Source: Thermodesulfovibrio sp. (lineage in GTDB: Bacteria > Nitrospirota > Thermodesulfovibrionia > Thermodesulfovibrionales > JdFR-85). From it: a stretch of 18,346 nucleotides of DNA. The position numbers and the translations under genes are program-made. Position 1 is the stretch's first letter; every line of letters starts with the position of its first letter. The notes under the pieces are model-generated. The model saw nothing but the letters and a program-made list of their open reading frames with translations, made no database searches and had not been told where the DNA came from. Positions 1 through 6,034 of this stretch are shown here, one piece after another. The stretch lies in NCBI GenBank assembly GCA_027016675.1, contig JALUSH010000006.1, positions 1 to 18,346 of the forward strand. Reading direction: 5' to 3'.

Positions 1-296
1 AAAATAATTAGAGCTGAAGAATTATATCTTTTAATTTTAATTTTTTTATCTATATTTAAATCTTGAAAAATTTTTCTTGTCATTCCACTCTCTCTGTAGC
101 CTCCAAAACAATGGGCTGCTGCATCAAAGGTAAATCCTTTTCTTTTAAAGGATGTACAGTATCCACCTGGCTTATGGTGCTGCTCACAGATAAGCACCTT
201 CATGCCTGCCTTTGCGAGATAACAGCCACATACAAGGCCGCCGATGCCTGCACCGATAATTATTGCATCATATTCTTCGCTACTACGCCTCGACAT
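1..296 (-). CDS. CrtI/phytoene-desaturase-like FAD oxidoreductase, N-terminal part only
   Basis: The first 98 codons of a gene that continues past the left edge of the window. The translation opens MSRRSSEEYDAIIIGAGIGG, a Rossmann dinucleotide-binding loop (GAGIGG, residues 16-21). It is followed about 20 residues later by the glutamate that usually binds the FAD ribose (VLICEQ) and then by HHKPGGYCTSFKRKGFTFD, which is typical of the phytoene desaturase / carotenoid isomerase group of amine-oxidase-like flavoproteins. These enzymes desaturate, isomerise or saturate polyene or acyl chains; the substrate here cannot be read. The ATG lies inside the 3' end of the acyl carrier protein gene (14-base overlap) and is preceded by a GAGGAAAAGG ribosome-binding site within that gene, so the two are probably translationally coupled. 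The catalytic and membrane-associated C-terminal parts are outside the window. Family assignment is fairly sure; the exact reaction is unknown. Confidence 0.8.
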   Translation of the reverse strand, partial: MSRRSSEEYDAIIIGAGIGGLVCGCYLAKAGMKVLICEQHHKPGGYCTSFKRKGFTFDAAAHCFGGYRESGMTRKIFQDLNIDKKIKIKRYNSSALII

Positions 297-546
297 GCTT
301 TTCCTTTTCCTCAAGCAGTTTCCTTACAATATCCACAGCCTGCTTTACAGTGGTGATGTTTGGTATCTCCTCATCCCTTACAGTGACTTTAAATCTCTTT
401 TCTATGGCAACAGCTATCTCAATGGCCTTAATAGAATCAACTTCAAGGTCATCATAGAAGTTTGACTCCAGTGTAATCTCTTCTGGTTCAAAGCCTGTTA
501 CGTCAGAGACAATGGAGATAATCTCCTGCTGAACATTATCGACCAT
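283..546 (-). CDS. Acyl carrier protein
   Basis: An 87-residue acyl carrier protein. The phosphopantetheine attachment motif is EVDSIKAIE, with Ser38 as the expected modified residue; the usual DSL is DSI here. The four-helix ACP pattern is complete and the protein is acidic, with a lysine/glutamate-rich tail (KLLEEKEKHVEA) slightly longer than a housekeeping AcpP. The ATG at 546 has a strong AAAGGAGG ribosome-binding site. It sits 38 bases after the ketosynthase gene and overlaps the downstream FAD oxidoreductase by 14 bases, so it is most likely the dedicated carrier for the ketosynthase/chain-length-factor pair upstream and not the general fatty acid ACP. That role is inferred from position; ACP identity itself is clear. 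Confidence 0.93.
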   Translation of the reverse strand: MVDNVQQEIISIVSDVTGFEPEEITLESNFYDDLEVDSIKAIEIAVAIEKRFKVTVRDEEIPNITTVKQAVDIVRKLLEEKEKHVEA

Positions 547-584
547 AGCGCCGTCCTCCTTTAATTATTTTATATTTTACAACA

Positions 585-1793
585 TTACGTAATAAATCTC
601 TTCAGTACTACCGAGGCATTATTCCCTCCAAAGGCATAGGAGTTATTAAGGGCATAAGTTACTGTATGATTACGTGCCTTATTAGGCACACAATCAATGT
701 CACACTCTGGATCAGGTGTTTCAAAGTTTATTGTGGGTGGTATAATACTGTGCTTTATGGCAAGTGAACAGGCAATGGCCTCTATTGCTGAGGCAGCCCC
801 CATTGTATGGCCGAGCATGGATTTTATAGAGCTTACAGGGATTTCCCTGTATCTTTCGCCAAAAACCTCCTTAATAGCTGCACACTCAGCTCTGTCGTTT
901 GCAGGTGTGCCTGTGCCATGAGCACTTATATAATCAACATCTTGAGGAGTAATTCCAGCCTCTTTCAATGCCTTTTTCATACACTGTACAATACCTTCCA
1001 CAGATGGTGATGTCATATGCTTTGCATCACAACTGAGGCCGTAGCCAACAATCTCAGCATAAATATTGGCACCCCTTTGCAGGGCATGCTCAAGTTCCTC
1101 AAGTATCAGCACGCCAGCACCCTCTGCAACCATCATGCCCTTTCTGTTCTTATCAAAGGGCTGGCATCTCTCAGGTGCCACTGCCTTGAATTGATTGAAA
1201 CCAGTGAAGGCTACTTTTGAAAAAGGGTCAATTCCGCCAACTACAGCAATGTCAACTCTTTGAAGTTTTATCAAATCAAATCCATAACCAATTGCGTAAT
1301 TCCCTGCTGCACAAGCAGTTGAAAACATCATAAAGCTATTATTTAAAGCATTAACCCTTCCAATGTCTGAGGGTGTAGAGTGCGTTGGTACAAGACAGAT
1401 CAGGTTGTCAATATTGTAATTTTTGTTTTTAAGAAGCAGTTCGTCTATTATTTCAACAACCTGTACAGCCCCCAGTGTTGTACCCATACAAATACCAGCT
1501 TCTATGTTTTGTAGTATTTCTATAGTTATATCAGCATCACGCAGTGCAAGGCGTGTAGCAGCAAGTCCCAGCATGGAGGCTCTACTCAGGGATTTTTGCT
1601 TGACTTCAGGATAATGTATATCAAATGAAAACTCTTTTACCTCACCCCCAAGGTGTGTGAAATGCTCAGAAGTATCAAAGGAGCTAACAGGGCTGATGCC
1701 TGACTTTCCTGCTATGAGATTTTGCCAGAACTCCTCTTTGCCAATCCCTATGGATGACACAACACCAAGCCCTGTAACAACAACCCTTCTCAT
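585..1793 (-). CDS. Beta-ketoacyl-ACP synthase, FabF-like (KS-alpha type)
   Basis: A 402-residue condensing enzyme of the KAS II / type II polyketide KS-alpha fold. The catalytic triad is intact: Cys161 in FSTACAAGN, His292 in SAHGTGTPANDRAE and His329 in KSMLGHTMGAAS. The N-terminus RRVVVTGLGVVSSIG and the C-terminal NNSYAFGGNNASVVL are also canonical. It should perform decarboxylative Claisen condensation of an extender unit carried on an ACP. I place the start at the ATG at 1793 because a GGAGG ribosome-binding site lies eight bases upstream; a TTG at 1808 in the same frame would overlap that site. It lies between a catalytically dead ketosynthase homologue and an ACP, the arrangement of a KS/chain-length-factor heterodimer. 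It could be a second housekeeping FabF, but the paired homologue argues against that. Condensing-enzyme identity is certain; the product is not known. Confidence 0.92.
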   Translation of the reverse strand: MRRVVVTGLGVVSSIGIGKEEFWQNLIAGKSGISPVSSFDTSEHFTHLGGEVKEFSFDIHYPEVKQKSLSRASMLGLAATRLALRDADITIEILQNIEAGICMGTTLGAVQVVEIIDELLLKNKNYNIDNLICLVPTHSTPSDIGRVNALNNSFMMFSTACAAGNYAIGYGFDLIKLQRVDIAVVGGIDPFSKVAFTGFNQFKAVAPERCQPFDKNRKGMMVAEGAGVLILEELEHALQRGANIYAEIVGYGLSCDAKHMTSPSVEGIVQCMKKALKEAGITPQDVDYISAHGTGTPANDRAECAAIKEVFGERYREIPVSSIKSMLGHTMGAASAIEAIACSLAIKHSIIPPTINFETPDPECDIDCVPNKARNHTVTYALNNSYAFGGNNASVVLKRFIT

Positions 1794-1862
1794 ACTATAT
1801 GCCTCCAAATATTACAAAAACTCTGTTGCCCTGAAACATTCCCATAAAACTCTCGATAGAAT

Positions 1863-1923
1863 TGTCATGCTGAATTTATTTCAGCATCTAAAGATAAGAC
1901 CCTGAACCGAGTTCAGGATGACA
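1863..1923 (+). repeat. Two-hairpin intergenic repeat, best-preserved copy
   Basis: A 61-base element between the two ketosynthase genes. Its ends are near-perfect 12-base inverted repeats (TGTCATGCTGAA and TTCAGGATGACA, one mismatch when paired). Inside are two separate hairpins. The first has 8-bp arms ATGCTGAA/TTCAGCAT around a 5-base loop (1867-1887), and the second has 6-bp arms CCTGAA/TTCAGG around a 5-base loop (1901-1917). It has no U-run, so it is not an ordinary terminator. Related degraded copies lie at 3186-3234, 3287-3320 and 4911-4975. The structure is seen directly; a small non-autonomous mobile element or REP-like unit is the likely nature. Confidence 0.7.
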
Positions 1924-1940
1924 GCTTTTCGTGTTATGTA

Positions 1941-3158
1941 TTATACACCTCCAATTATGACGGCTGAATTATTTCCAAAAGGATCAGATGAAATAACAAG
2001 CACATTATTAATTTTAACACTGTCAATCGTGTCTTTAATTATATTTATTGGATATTCAGGTTCATTAGTGTTTAAAGTAGCAGGGATGAATCCAAGATGT
2101 ATCGCACCTATGGCTGCTGATAGAGCCATGGCTCCTGATGCAGAATAGGTCTCACCAATCATGGATTTTATTGAACTTACAGGGATTTTATTACCAAAGA
2201 TCTCTTCTATGGTTTCTGCCTCCATTTTGTCAAGCTCAATGCCTCCATTTGCACAGGAAGAGATATAGTTAATATCATCATAATCTATAGATGCCCTTTC
2301 AATGGCCTGGGTAATTGCTTTTTTAAGCCCCTCACCTGAGCTAAACATGCCAGGTTCTTGTGGACAGAAGGCATTTGAGTAAGAGAGTATCCTTGCATAT
2401 GCATGGGCACCTCTTTTTTGAGCATGCTCCTCGCTTTCCAGCACCAGTACAGAAGCTCCTTCAGATAGTATAAGGCCATCTCTATTTTTATCATAGGGTC
2501 TGCACAGAGGTTGGCTGCCTTTTGTCCCTGATAGAAGACCGAGTCTGTAAAAGCCCATAAATGTCTCCTCGCATAGTTCTTCAACCCCTCCCACAAGAAC
2601 CACATCTGCCCTTCCAAGCCTGATAAAATCTGCTGCATATATCAATGCATCAAGGGATGCGCAGAAGCCTGTGGAGATGGTCGTGTTGAAGCCTTTGATT
2701 TTAAACATTATAGAGACCTGGCTTGCAGGTGAATTGATAACTGTATTTGGGAAAAATGATGGATTTACATACTTTGGCCCCTCAATAAGTCCCTCACGGT
2801 CAAACTGGGAAATACTATGGAGGCTACCAAAGGTGGCACCTGCTGAGACACCTATTGCACAGGTATTTTCATCCGTGATTGTTAGACGGGCATCCTCAAT
2901 TGAAAGCCGGGAAGTAGCAATGAGCAGCCGTGTGCTGCGGTCAAGCACACGAAGATGTCTTTTATTAATATATTTTAAAGGATCAAAATCAGTAATCTCA
3001 CCTCCGATCTTGACATTAAACTCAGAGGTGTCAAAGAGGGTTATCTCTCTAAAGCCTGATTTACCAGTTTTGAGAGCTCTCCAGTACTCGTCTTTCCCCT
3101 CTCCAATTGGAGAGATAACGCCAATGCCTGTTATTAAGATATTATTTATTTCAGACAT
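1941..3158 (-). CDS. Chain-length-factor-like ketosynthase homologue (KS-beta type)
   Basis: A 405-residue protein with the full beta-ketoacyl synthase fold (ILITGIGVISPIGEG at the N-terminus, LSEGASVLVLE near 231-241) but without the catalytic residues. At the nucleophile position the sequence is STGFCASLDA, so Phe165 replaces Cys and a Cys sits one residue later. The HGTGTP motif is replaced by SCANGGIE around 301-308. The second histidine of the GHT motif is Glu336 (MIGETYSASGA). Such losses are typical of chain-length factors, which dimerise with an active ketosynthase and shape the product tunnel. The gene lies 147 bases upstream of the active KS on the same strand, with a repeat in the gap. 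The ATG at 3158 has only a weak upstream GAAAG. An active enzyme using Cys166 is possible but unlikely without the histidines. Confidence 0.85.
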   Translation of the reverse strand: MSEINNILITGIGVISPIGEGKDEYWRALKTGKSGFREITLFDTSEFNVKIGGEITDFDPLKYINKRHLRVLDRSTRLLIATSRLSIEDARLTITDENTCAIGVSAGATFGSLHSISQFDREGLIEGPKYVNPSFFPNTVINSPASQVSIMFKIKGFNTTISTGFCASLDALIYAADFIRLGRADVVLVGGVEELCEETFMGFYRLGLLSGTKGSQPLCRPYDKNRDGLILSEGASVLVLESEEHAQKRGAHAYARILSYSNAFCPQEPGMFSSGEGLKKAITQAIERASIDYDDINYISSCANGGIELDKMEAETIEEIFGNKIPVSSIKSMIGETYSASGAMALSAAIGAIHLGFIPATLNTNEPEYPINIIKDTIDSVKINNVLVISSDPFGNNSAVIIGGV

Positions 3159-3185
3159 TAATTAAATTATATCTTTCAAATTATA

Positions 3186-3234
3186 GACTCTGAACCACAC
3201 CTGAAACAGATTCAGGGCAGGGGTCAGAATGACA
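3186..3234 (-). repeat. Two-hairpin repeat, degraded copy
   Basis: Located in the leader of the chain-length-factor gene and oriented opposite to the copy at 1863. It keeps the central hairpin with arms CCTGAA/TTCAGG (3200-3216, 5-base loop) and the terminal GTCAGAATGACA at 3223-3234. The other end is diverged. If transcribed, the hairpin would lie about 40 bases before the start codon. Confidence 0.5.
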
Positions 3235-3237
3235 GAG

Positions 3238-3266
3238 ACTATAGTGTTCGTGAACAATACTGATAA
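3238..3266 (-). promoter_or_regulatory. Predicted promoter of the chain-length-factor/KS/ACP operon
   Basis: On the minus strand a TTATCA -35 (3261-3266) is separated by 17 bases from a TATAGT -10 (3238-3243). This predicts a start near 3231 and a leader of about 72 bases. The spacer contains the inverted repeat TGTTC-N2-GAACA (3245-3256 on the plus strand), a possible regulator site. Matches are 4/6 and 5/6 to sigma-70 boxes, so this is plausible but unproven. Confidence 0.4.
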
Positions 3267-3286
3267 CATTACAAAAAACCTTCAAC

Positions 3287-3320
3287 CATCATGAAATAAA
3301 TTCAAGATATAGTTCAGGGG
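3287..3320 (-). repeat. Fragment of the two-hairpin repeat
   Basis: Contains TGAAATAAATTCA (3292-3304), the exact reverse complement of 1872-1884 in the best-preserved repeat copy, followed by TTCAGGGG. It appears to be a remnant and lacks the terminal TGACA motif. Confidence 0.35.
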
Positions 3321-3416
3321 TATAAAAGTACTGAAAATCTACAATATCTTATTACCAGGAATGTCCTGACAATTTAACGATTCCCCTGAGGATAAGACTG
3401 ATAGAATATAAATTTT

Positions 3417-4829
3417 TTAATTCTTGTCAATCAGATAGAATATTATAGCACCTGTACTGTCACGCAGAGACGAAATCTTTTTATCAGATATCCCTGCCTT
3501 GTGGAAGACATACATAAAGTCTTCCTCTGTGCGCTGTTTAAATCCATCCCAGTCCACAAGCCAGTGGAACATGGTATGTCTGTATTTACGGGCATCCTTG
3601 AATGCTGCAATAAGCCTTCCACCCGGATTTAGTAGCATATATAGTGCTTCAAAAAGTTTTATTAAGAAGTCTGTTTCCAGATAATCAAACAGCCCCACAC
3701 TATAGATAACATCCTGCATTCCTATATGGATGAGATTCAGTTCATGATCAAACATCCTGAGGGCGTTGTATTTCTTAAAGTTCACCCTCCTGATAGCTCC
3801 TGTAATCTCCAGCCTGCTGAATGCATAAGAAAGGGCATCCTCATCAGTATCTATGCATGTTATCCTGGCCCCAGAGGATACTATCTGAGGGCTGATTCCA
3901 TAGAGTTCCCTGCAGGAGCCACAGGCAATATTAAGGATGCGAGGCTGCTGCCTTTGTAACAATTCATTTTCCAGTAGGTTCTGAAGTATTTTTATTCTGT
4001 TTCTGACAGCTTCACCAAGTTTGCAGTGTAGAATATAATAATCCAGATAATAGCCCAGACCTTCAGAAAGGGGCATTTTTCTATATATGTGTTCAAGGGT
4101 CTTGTAGTCACCCTGATGTCCCTGTGGCCATGTCCTTACCCTTGTGAAGCAGTAACTTTGCGATAAAACAGATTCAGTCTTTTGCAGGACGTGGGTTCTT
4201 AATCTTTTTAATATGGTCTCATCGCTTACATTTGTTTCTACGATATCTGCCTTTTCAAGAAAGTCCGTTACTATTGTATCAATCCGTTTCAGTATGGATT
4301 CTGGATCCATTATGGTATATTCTTTTTTCAGTGCCTCCATTCTTTCTGTGAAATCTTCTAATGCATTATCCAGGAAGCCAGCCCATCGTTTTAAAAGTTC
4401 CTCTTCATAGGTATCAAGAAAATTGTCTTCAGTAAAGTTGATAACCATACCACAGTGTTCACACCTGTCGTTTTCTCCGTTATCTATTATATTATGACAA
4501 TATATACATTCCTTTTTAACGGGAATTTGTGTCTTCAGATATTTCCAGATAAGCCATTTAGAGTCGCGAGTGTGATTAAGGAATTTTACTGCTATGCCTT
4601 CTTTAGCAACCCTGAGCACCTTGCCTTCCAGTTCACATTCACCAAGGTCATCAAAATATGCCTTTAATCGTATTTTTTGATTCTCCTGAGCAACAAATGA
4701 AGGATAAAGACAGATACCATTCAGCCCGATGTCTCTTGTTACTACCTCTAAGTTTGCTCCTGTTGCACCGTTGCCAAGCTGGACCCTTACGGGTATTTCA
4801 GCCTTACACCTAAGATCTAAACGAGCCAT
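3417..4829 (-). CDS. PilZ - zinc ribbon - SAM-dependent methyltransferase fusion
   Basis: A 470-residue soluble protein with three parts. Residues 1-100 resemble PilZ, a c-di-GMP-binding domain, with RLDLR at 3-7 as the RxxxR motif and RDIGLNG at 32-38 as a DxSxxG variant in which Ser is Gly. Residues 108-126 form a CxxC-N11-CxxC zinc ribbon (C108, C111, C123, C126). A helical, charged linker spans about 135-225. Residues 240-470 look like a class I methyltransferase: RILNIACGSCREL (297-309) is the SAM-binding motif I, D327 in TCIDTDE is the likely ribose-binding acid, and GLFDYLETD (379-387) and LLNPGGRLI (399-407) follow. The stretch IYRKMPLSEGLGYYLDYYILH...AVRNR resembles the family annotated as extracellular-factor 3-hydroxypalmitate methyl ester synthesis (PhcB-like). 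The start was chosen because GGGAGGTGG precedes ATG 4829. It lies 258 bases upstream of the ketosynthase operon on the same strand. Substrate is unknown. Confidence 0.75.
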   Translation of the reverse strand: MARLDLRCKAEIPVRVQLGNGATGANLEVVTRDIGLNGICLYPSFVAQENQKIRLKAYFDDLGECELEGKVLRVAKEGIAVKFLNHTRDSKWLIWKYLKTQIPVKKECIYCHNIIDNGENDRCEHCGMVINFTEDNFLDTYEEELLKRWAGFLDNALEDFTERMEALKKEYTIMDPESILKRIDTIVTDFLEKADIVETNVSDETILKRLRTHVLQKTESVLSQSYCFTRVRTWPQGHQGDYKTLEHIYRKMPLSEGLGYYLDYYILHCKLGEAVRNRIKILQNLLENELLQRQQPRILNIACGSCRELYGISPQIVSSGARITCIDTDEDALSYAFSRLEITGAIRRVNFKKYNALRMFDHELNLIHIGMQDVIYSVGLFDYLETDFLIKLFEALYMLLNPGGRLIAAFKDARKYRHTMFHWLVDWDGFKQRTEEDFMYVFHKAGISDKKISSLRDSTGAIIFYLIDKN

Positions 4830-4910
4830 AATACCCACCTCCCTTAAATTAAGTCCATATGCCACTGTCTTGACATATGGGATAAGTACGTCATTCTTTC
4901 TCCCTCTGCT

Positions 4911-4975
4911 TAATCCTGTCCTGTACAAATTTAAAACAGGATTACATTGATGCTGAAAGTATATTCAGAATGACA
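4911..4975 (-). repeat. Two-hairpin repeat, third copy
   Basis: Reads in the minus direction as TGTCATTCTGAA, a hairpin with CTGAA/TTCAG arms (4953-4968), then a second hairpin with perfect 9-bp arms TAATCCTGT (4911-4919) and ACAGGATTA (4936-4944). The architecture matches the copy at 1863. It lies upstream of the PilZ-methyltransferase gene and may be in its leader. The rest of the 4830-5106 gap shows no gene and no convincing terminator for lolD. Confidence 0.5.
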
Positions 4976-5106
4976 TGTACTTTTATAATGTATATTGTAT
5001 TTTAATTCTGCCCTTCCAAAAGTGTATATAGACTTTTAGCCAGCTTTTGTGTTTACCCCCACCTCTTACTTATGTTCAATGATACCCTTTAATAATCAAA
5101 ACGTTT

Positions 5107-5790
5107 TTACTCGGTATCGTTTTTCTCAATCCTCCCGTCCACCATGTGCACTACTCTATGACATTGTTGTGCCAGTGATTCGTTGTGGGTTACAATGATA
5201 AAAGTGATACCCTGCGATTCGTTCAGGTAAAGCAGTGTTTTAAAGAGTTTGTCTCCAGTTCTGGTATCTAAATTACCGGTAGGTTCATCGGCAAGCACAA
5301 CAACGGGAGACATAATAAGCGCCCTCGCTACAGCTACTCGTTGCTGTTCACCCCCTGATAATTCTCCAGGTCTGTGATGAAATCTTCCCTCCAGTCCAAG
5401 CTCAGTCAATAATCCCTCGGCCCTGAGTCTGATATTCTCCATCGATACCCCGCCAATAAGTGCTGGCATAACAACATTTTCAAAGGCAGTGAATTCAGGT
5501 AGGAGGTGGTGGAACTGGAAGACAAACCCAACCTTCTGATTACGAAACCGATCAATCTCTTTATGGTTGAGATCGAATACATTCTTACCTTCAAAGTATA
5601 TACTACCTTCCGAAGGCCTGTCAAGGGTTCCAAGTATATGAAGCAATGTGCTTTTGCCAACACCTGATGCACCTGTTATTGCAAGCACCTCACCCTTTTC
5701 GACTGTTAAGTCTATTCCCTTAAGAACCTCTAAAGGCCCGGCCTCTGTGAAGAAGGTCTTTTTTAGAGAATGCACTTCAATTAATGACAT
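5107..5790 (-). CDS. lolD: Lipoprotein-releasing ABC transporter ATP-binding protein LolD
   Basis: A 227-residue ATPase of the LolD/MacB class. Visible motifs are Walker A GASGVGKST (40-48), the Q-loop FQFHHLLPEFTAFENV (91-106), the signature LSGGEQQRVA (144-153), Walker B VVLADEP (164-170) and the switch His202. FHHLLPEFTAFENV is the form seen in LolD proteins, where it contacts the permease coupling helix. It powers extraction of mature lipoproteins from the inner membrane for delivery to the outer membrane. The ATG at 5790 is preceded by AAAGGAAAAG inside the upstream small gene, which it overlaps by 14 bases. It is the last gene of the proA-lysS-lolC operon. Only one permease gene is present here, so the complex may be a permease homodimer or may use a partner encoded elsewhere. 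Confidence 0.92.
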   Translation of the reverse strand: MSLIEVHSLKKTFFTEAGPLEVLKGIDLTVEKGEVLAITGASGVGKSTLLHILGTLDRPSEGSIYFEGKNVFDLNHKEIDRFRNQKVGFVFQFHHLLPEFTAFENVVMPALIGGVSMENIRLRAEGLLTELGLEGRFHHRPGELSGGEQQRVAVARALIMSPVVVLADEPTGNLDTRTGDKLFKTLLYLNESQGITFIIVTHNESLAQQCHRVVHMVDGRIEKNDTE

Positions 5791-6034
5791 CTTTGATCTT
5801 TTCCTTTGCCTTTTTCAGTTCCTCAGCACTTTTTTTAAGGCTCTTTCCGGTTTCTTTCAGTTTATCTGCCTCTTCTGCAATTTTTTCACTTTTCTTTTTT
5901 ATCTCCTGACCAACCTCTTCGGATTTCTTACCGAACCACCTGAAAGGTTCTCCACCTCGTAAAATACTCAGAATAATAACTACAGACAACAGTAAAATTA
6001 GGAGACATATCATCCTTTTGATAAGTTTACACAT
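5777..6034 (-). CDS. Small membrane-anchored coiled-coil protein in the lol operon
   Basis: An 85-residue protein I do not recognise as a named family. Residues about 7-25 (RMICLLILLLSVVIILSIL) form one hydrophobic segment with basic residues before it, predicting an N-terminus in the cytoplasm. The rest is a highly charged, Lys/Glu-rich amphipathic helix (about 35-85) with heptad-like spacing and no cysteine, that is, a likely coiled coil in the periplasm. Cys2 is not in a lipobox. Its start codon shares one base with the LolC/E stop (TAATG), and its own end overlaps the lolD start by 14 bases, so its translation is coupled to both. Placement suggests a partner of the lipoprotein-release complex, but this is inference. 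Length and composition could also suit an apolipophorin-like or YtxH-like stress protein. Confidence 0.7.
   Translation of the reverse strand: MCKLIKRMICLLILLLSVVIILSILRGGEPFRWFGKKSEEVGQEIKKKSEKIAEEADKLKETGKSLKKSAEELKKAKEKIKDVIN

Noticed and set aside
2671..3165. A 164-codon open frame on the plus strand opposite the chain-length-factor gene
   Set aside because: It is a shadow of a well-supported ketosynthase-fold gene, has no family resemblance and no good ribosome-binding site.
3245..3256. TGTTC-GT-GAACA read as a LexA (SOS) box
   Set aside because: The Gram-positive-type LexA site is GAAC-N4-GTTC with the halves in the other order, so this does not match.
4830..5106. Hidden gene or terminator after lolD
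   Set aside because: No open frame with a start and ribosome-binding site was found; the AAAAGT/ACTTTT pairing near 5020-5040 is weak and lacks a U-run.
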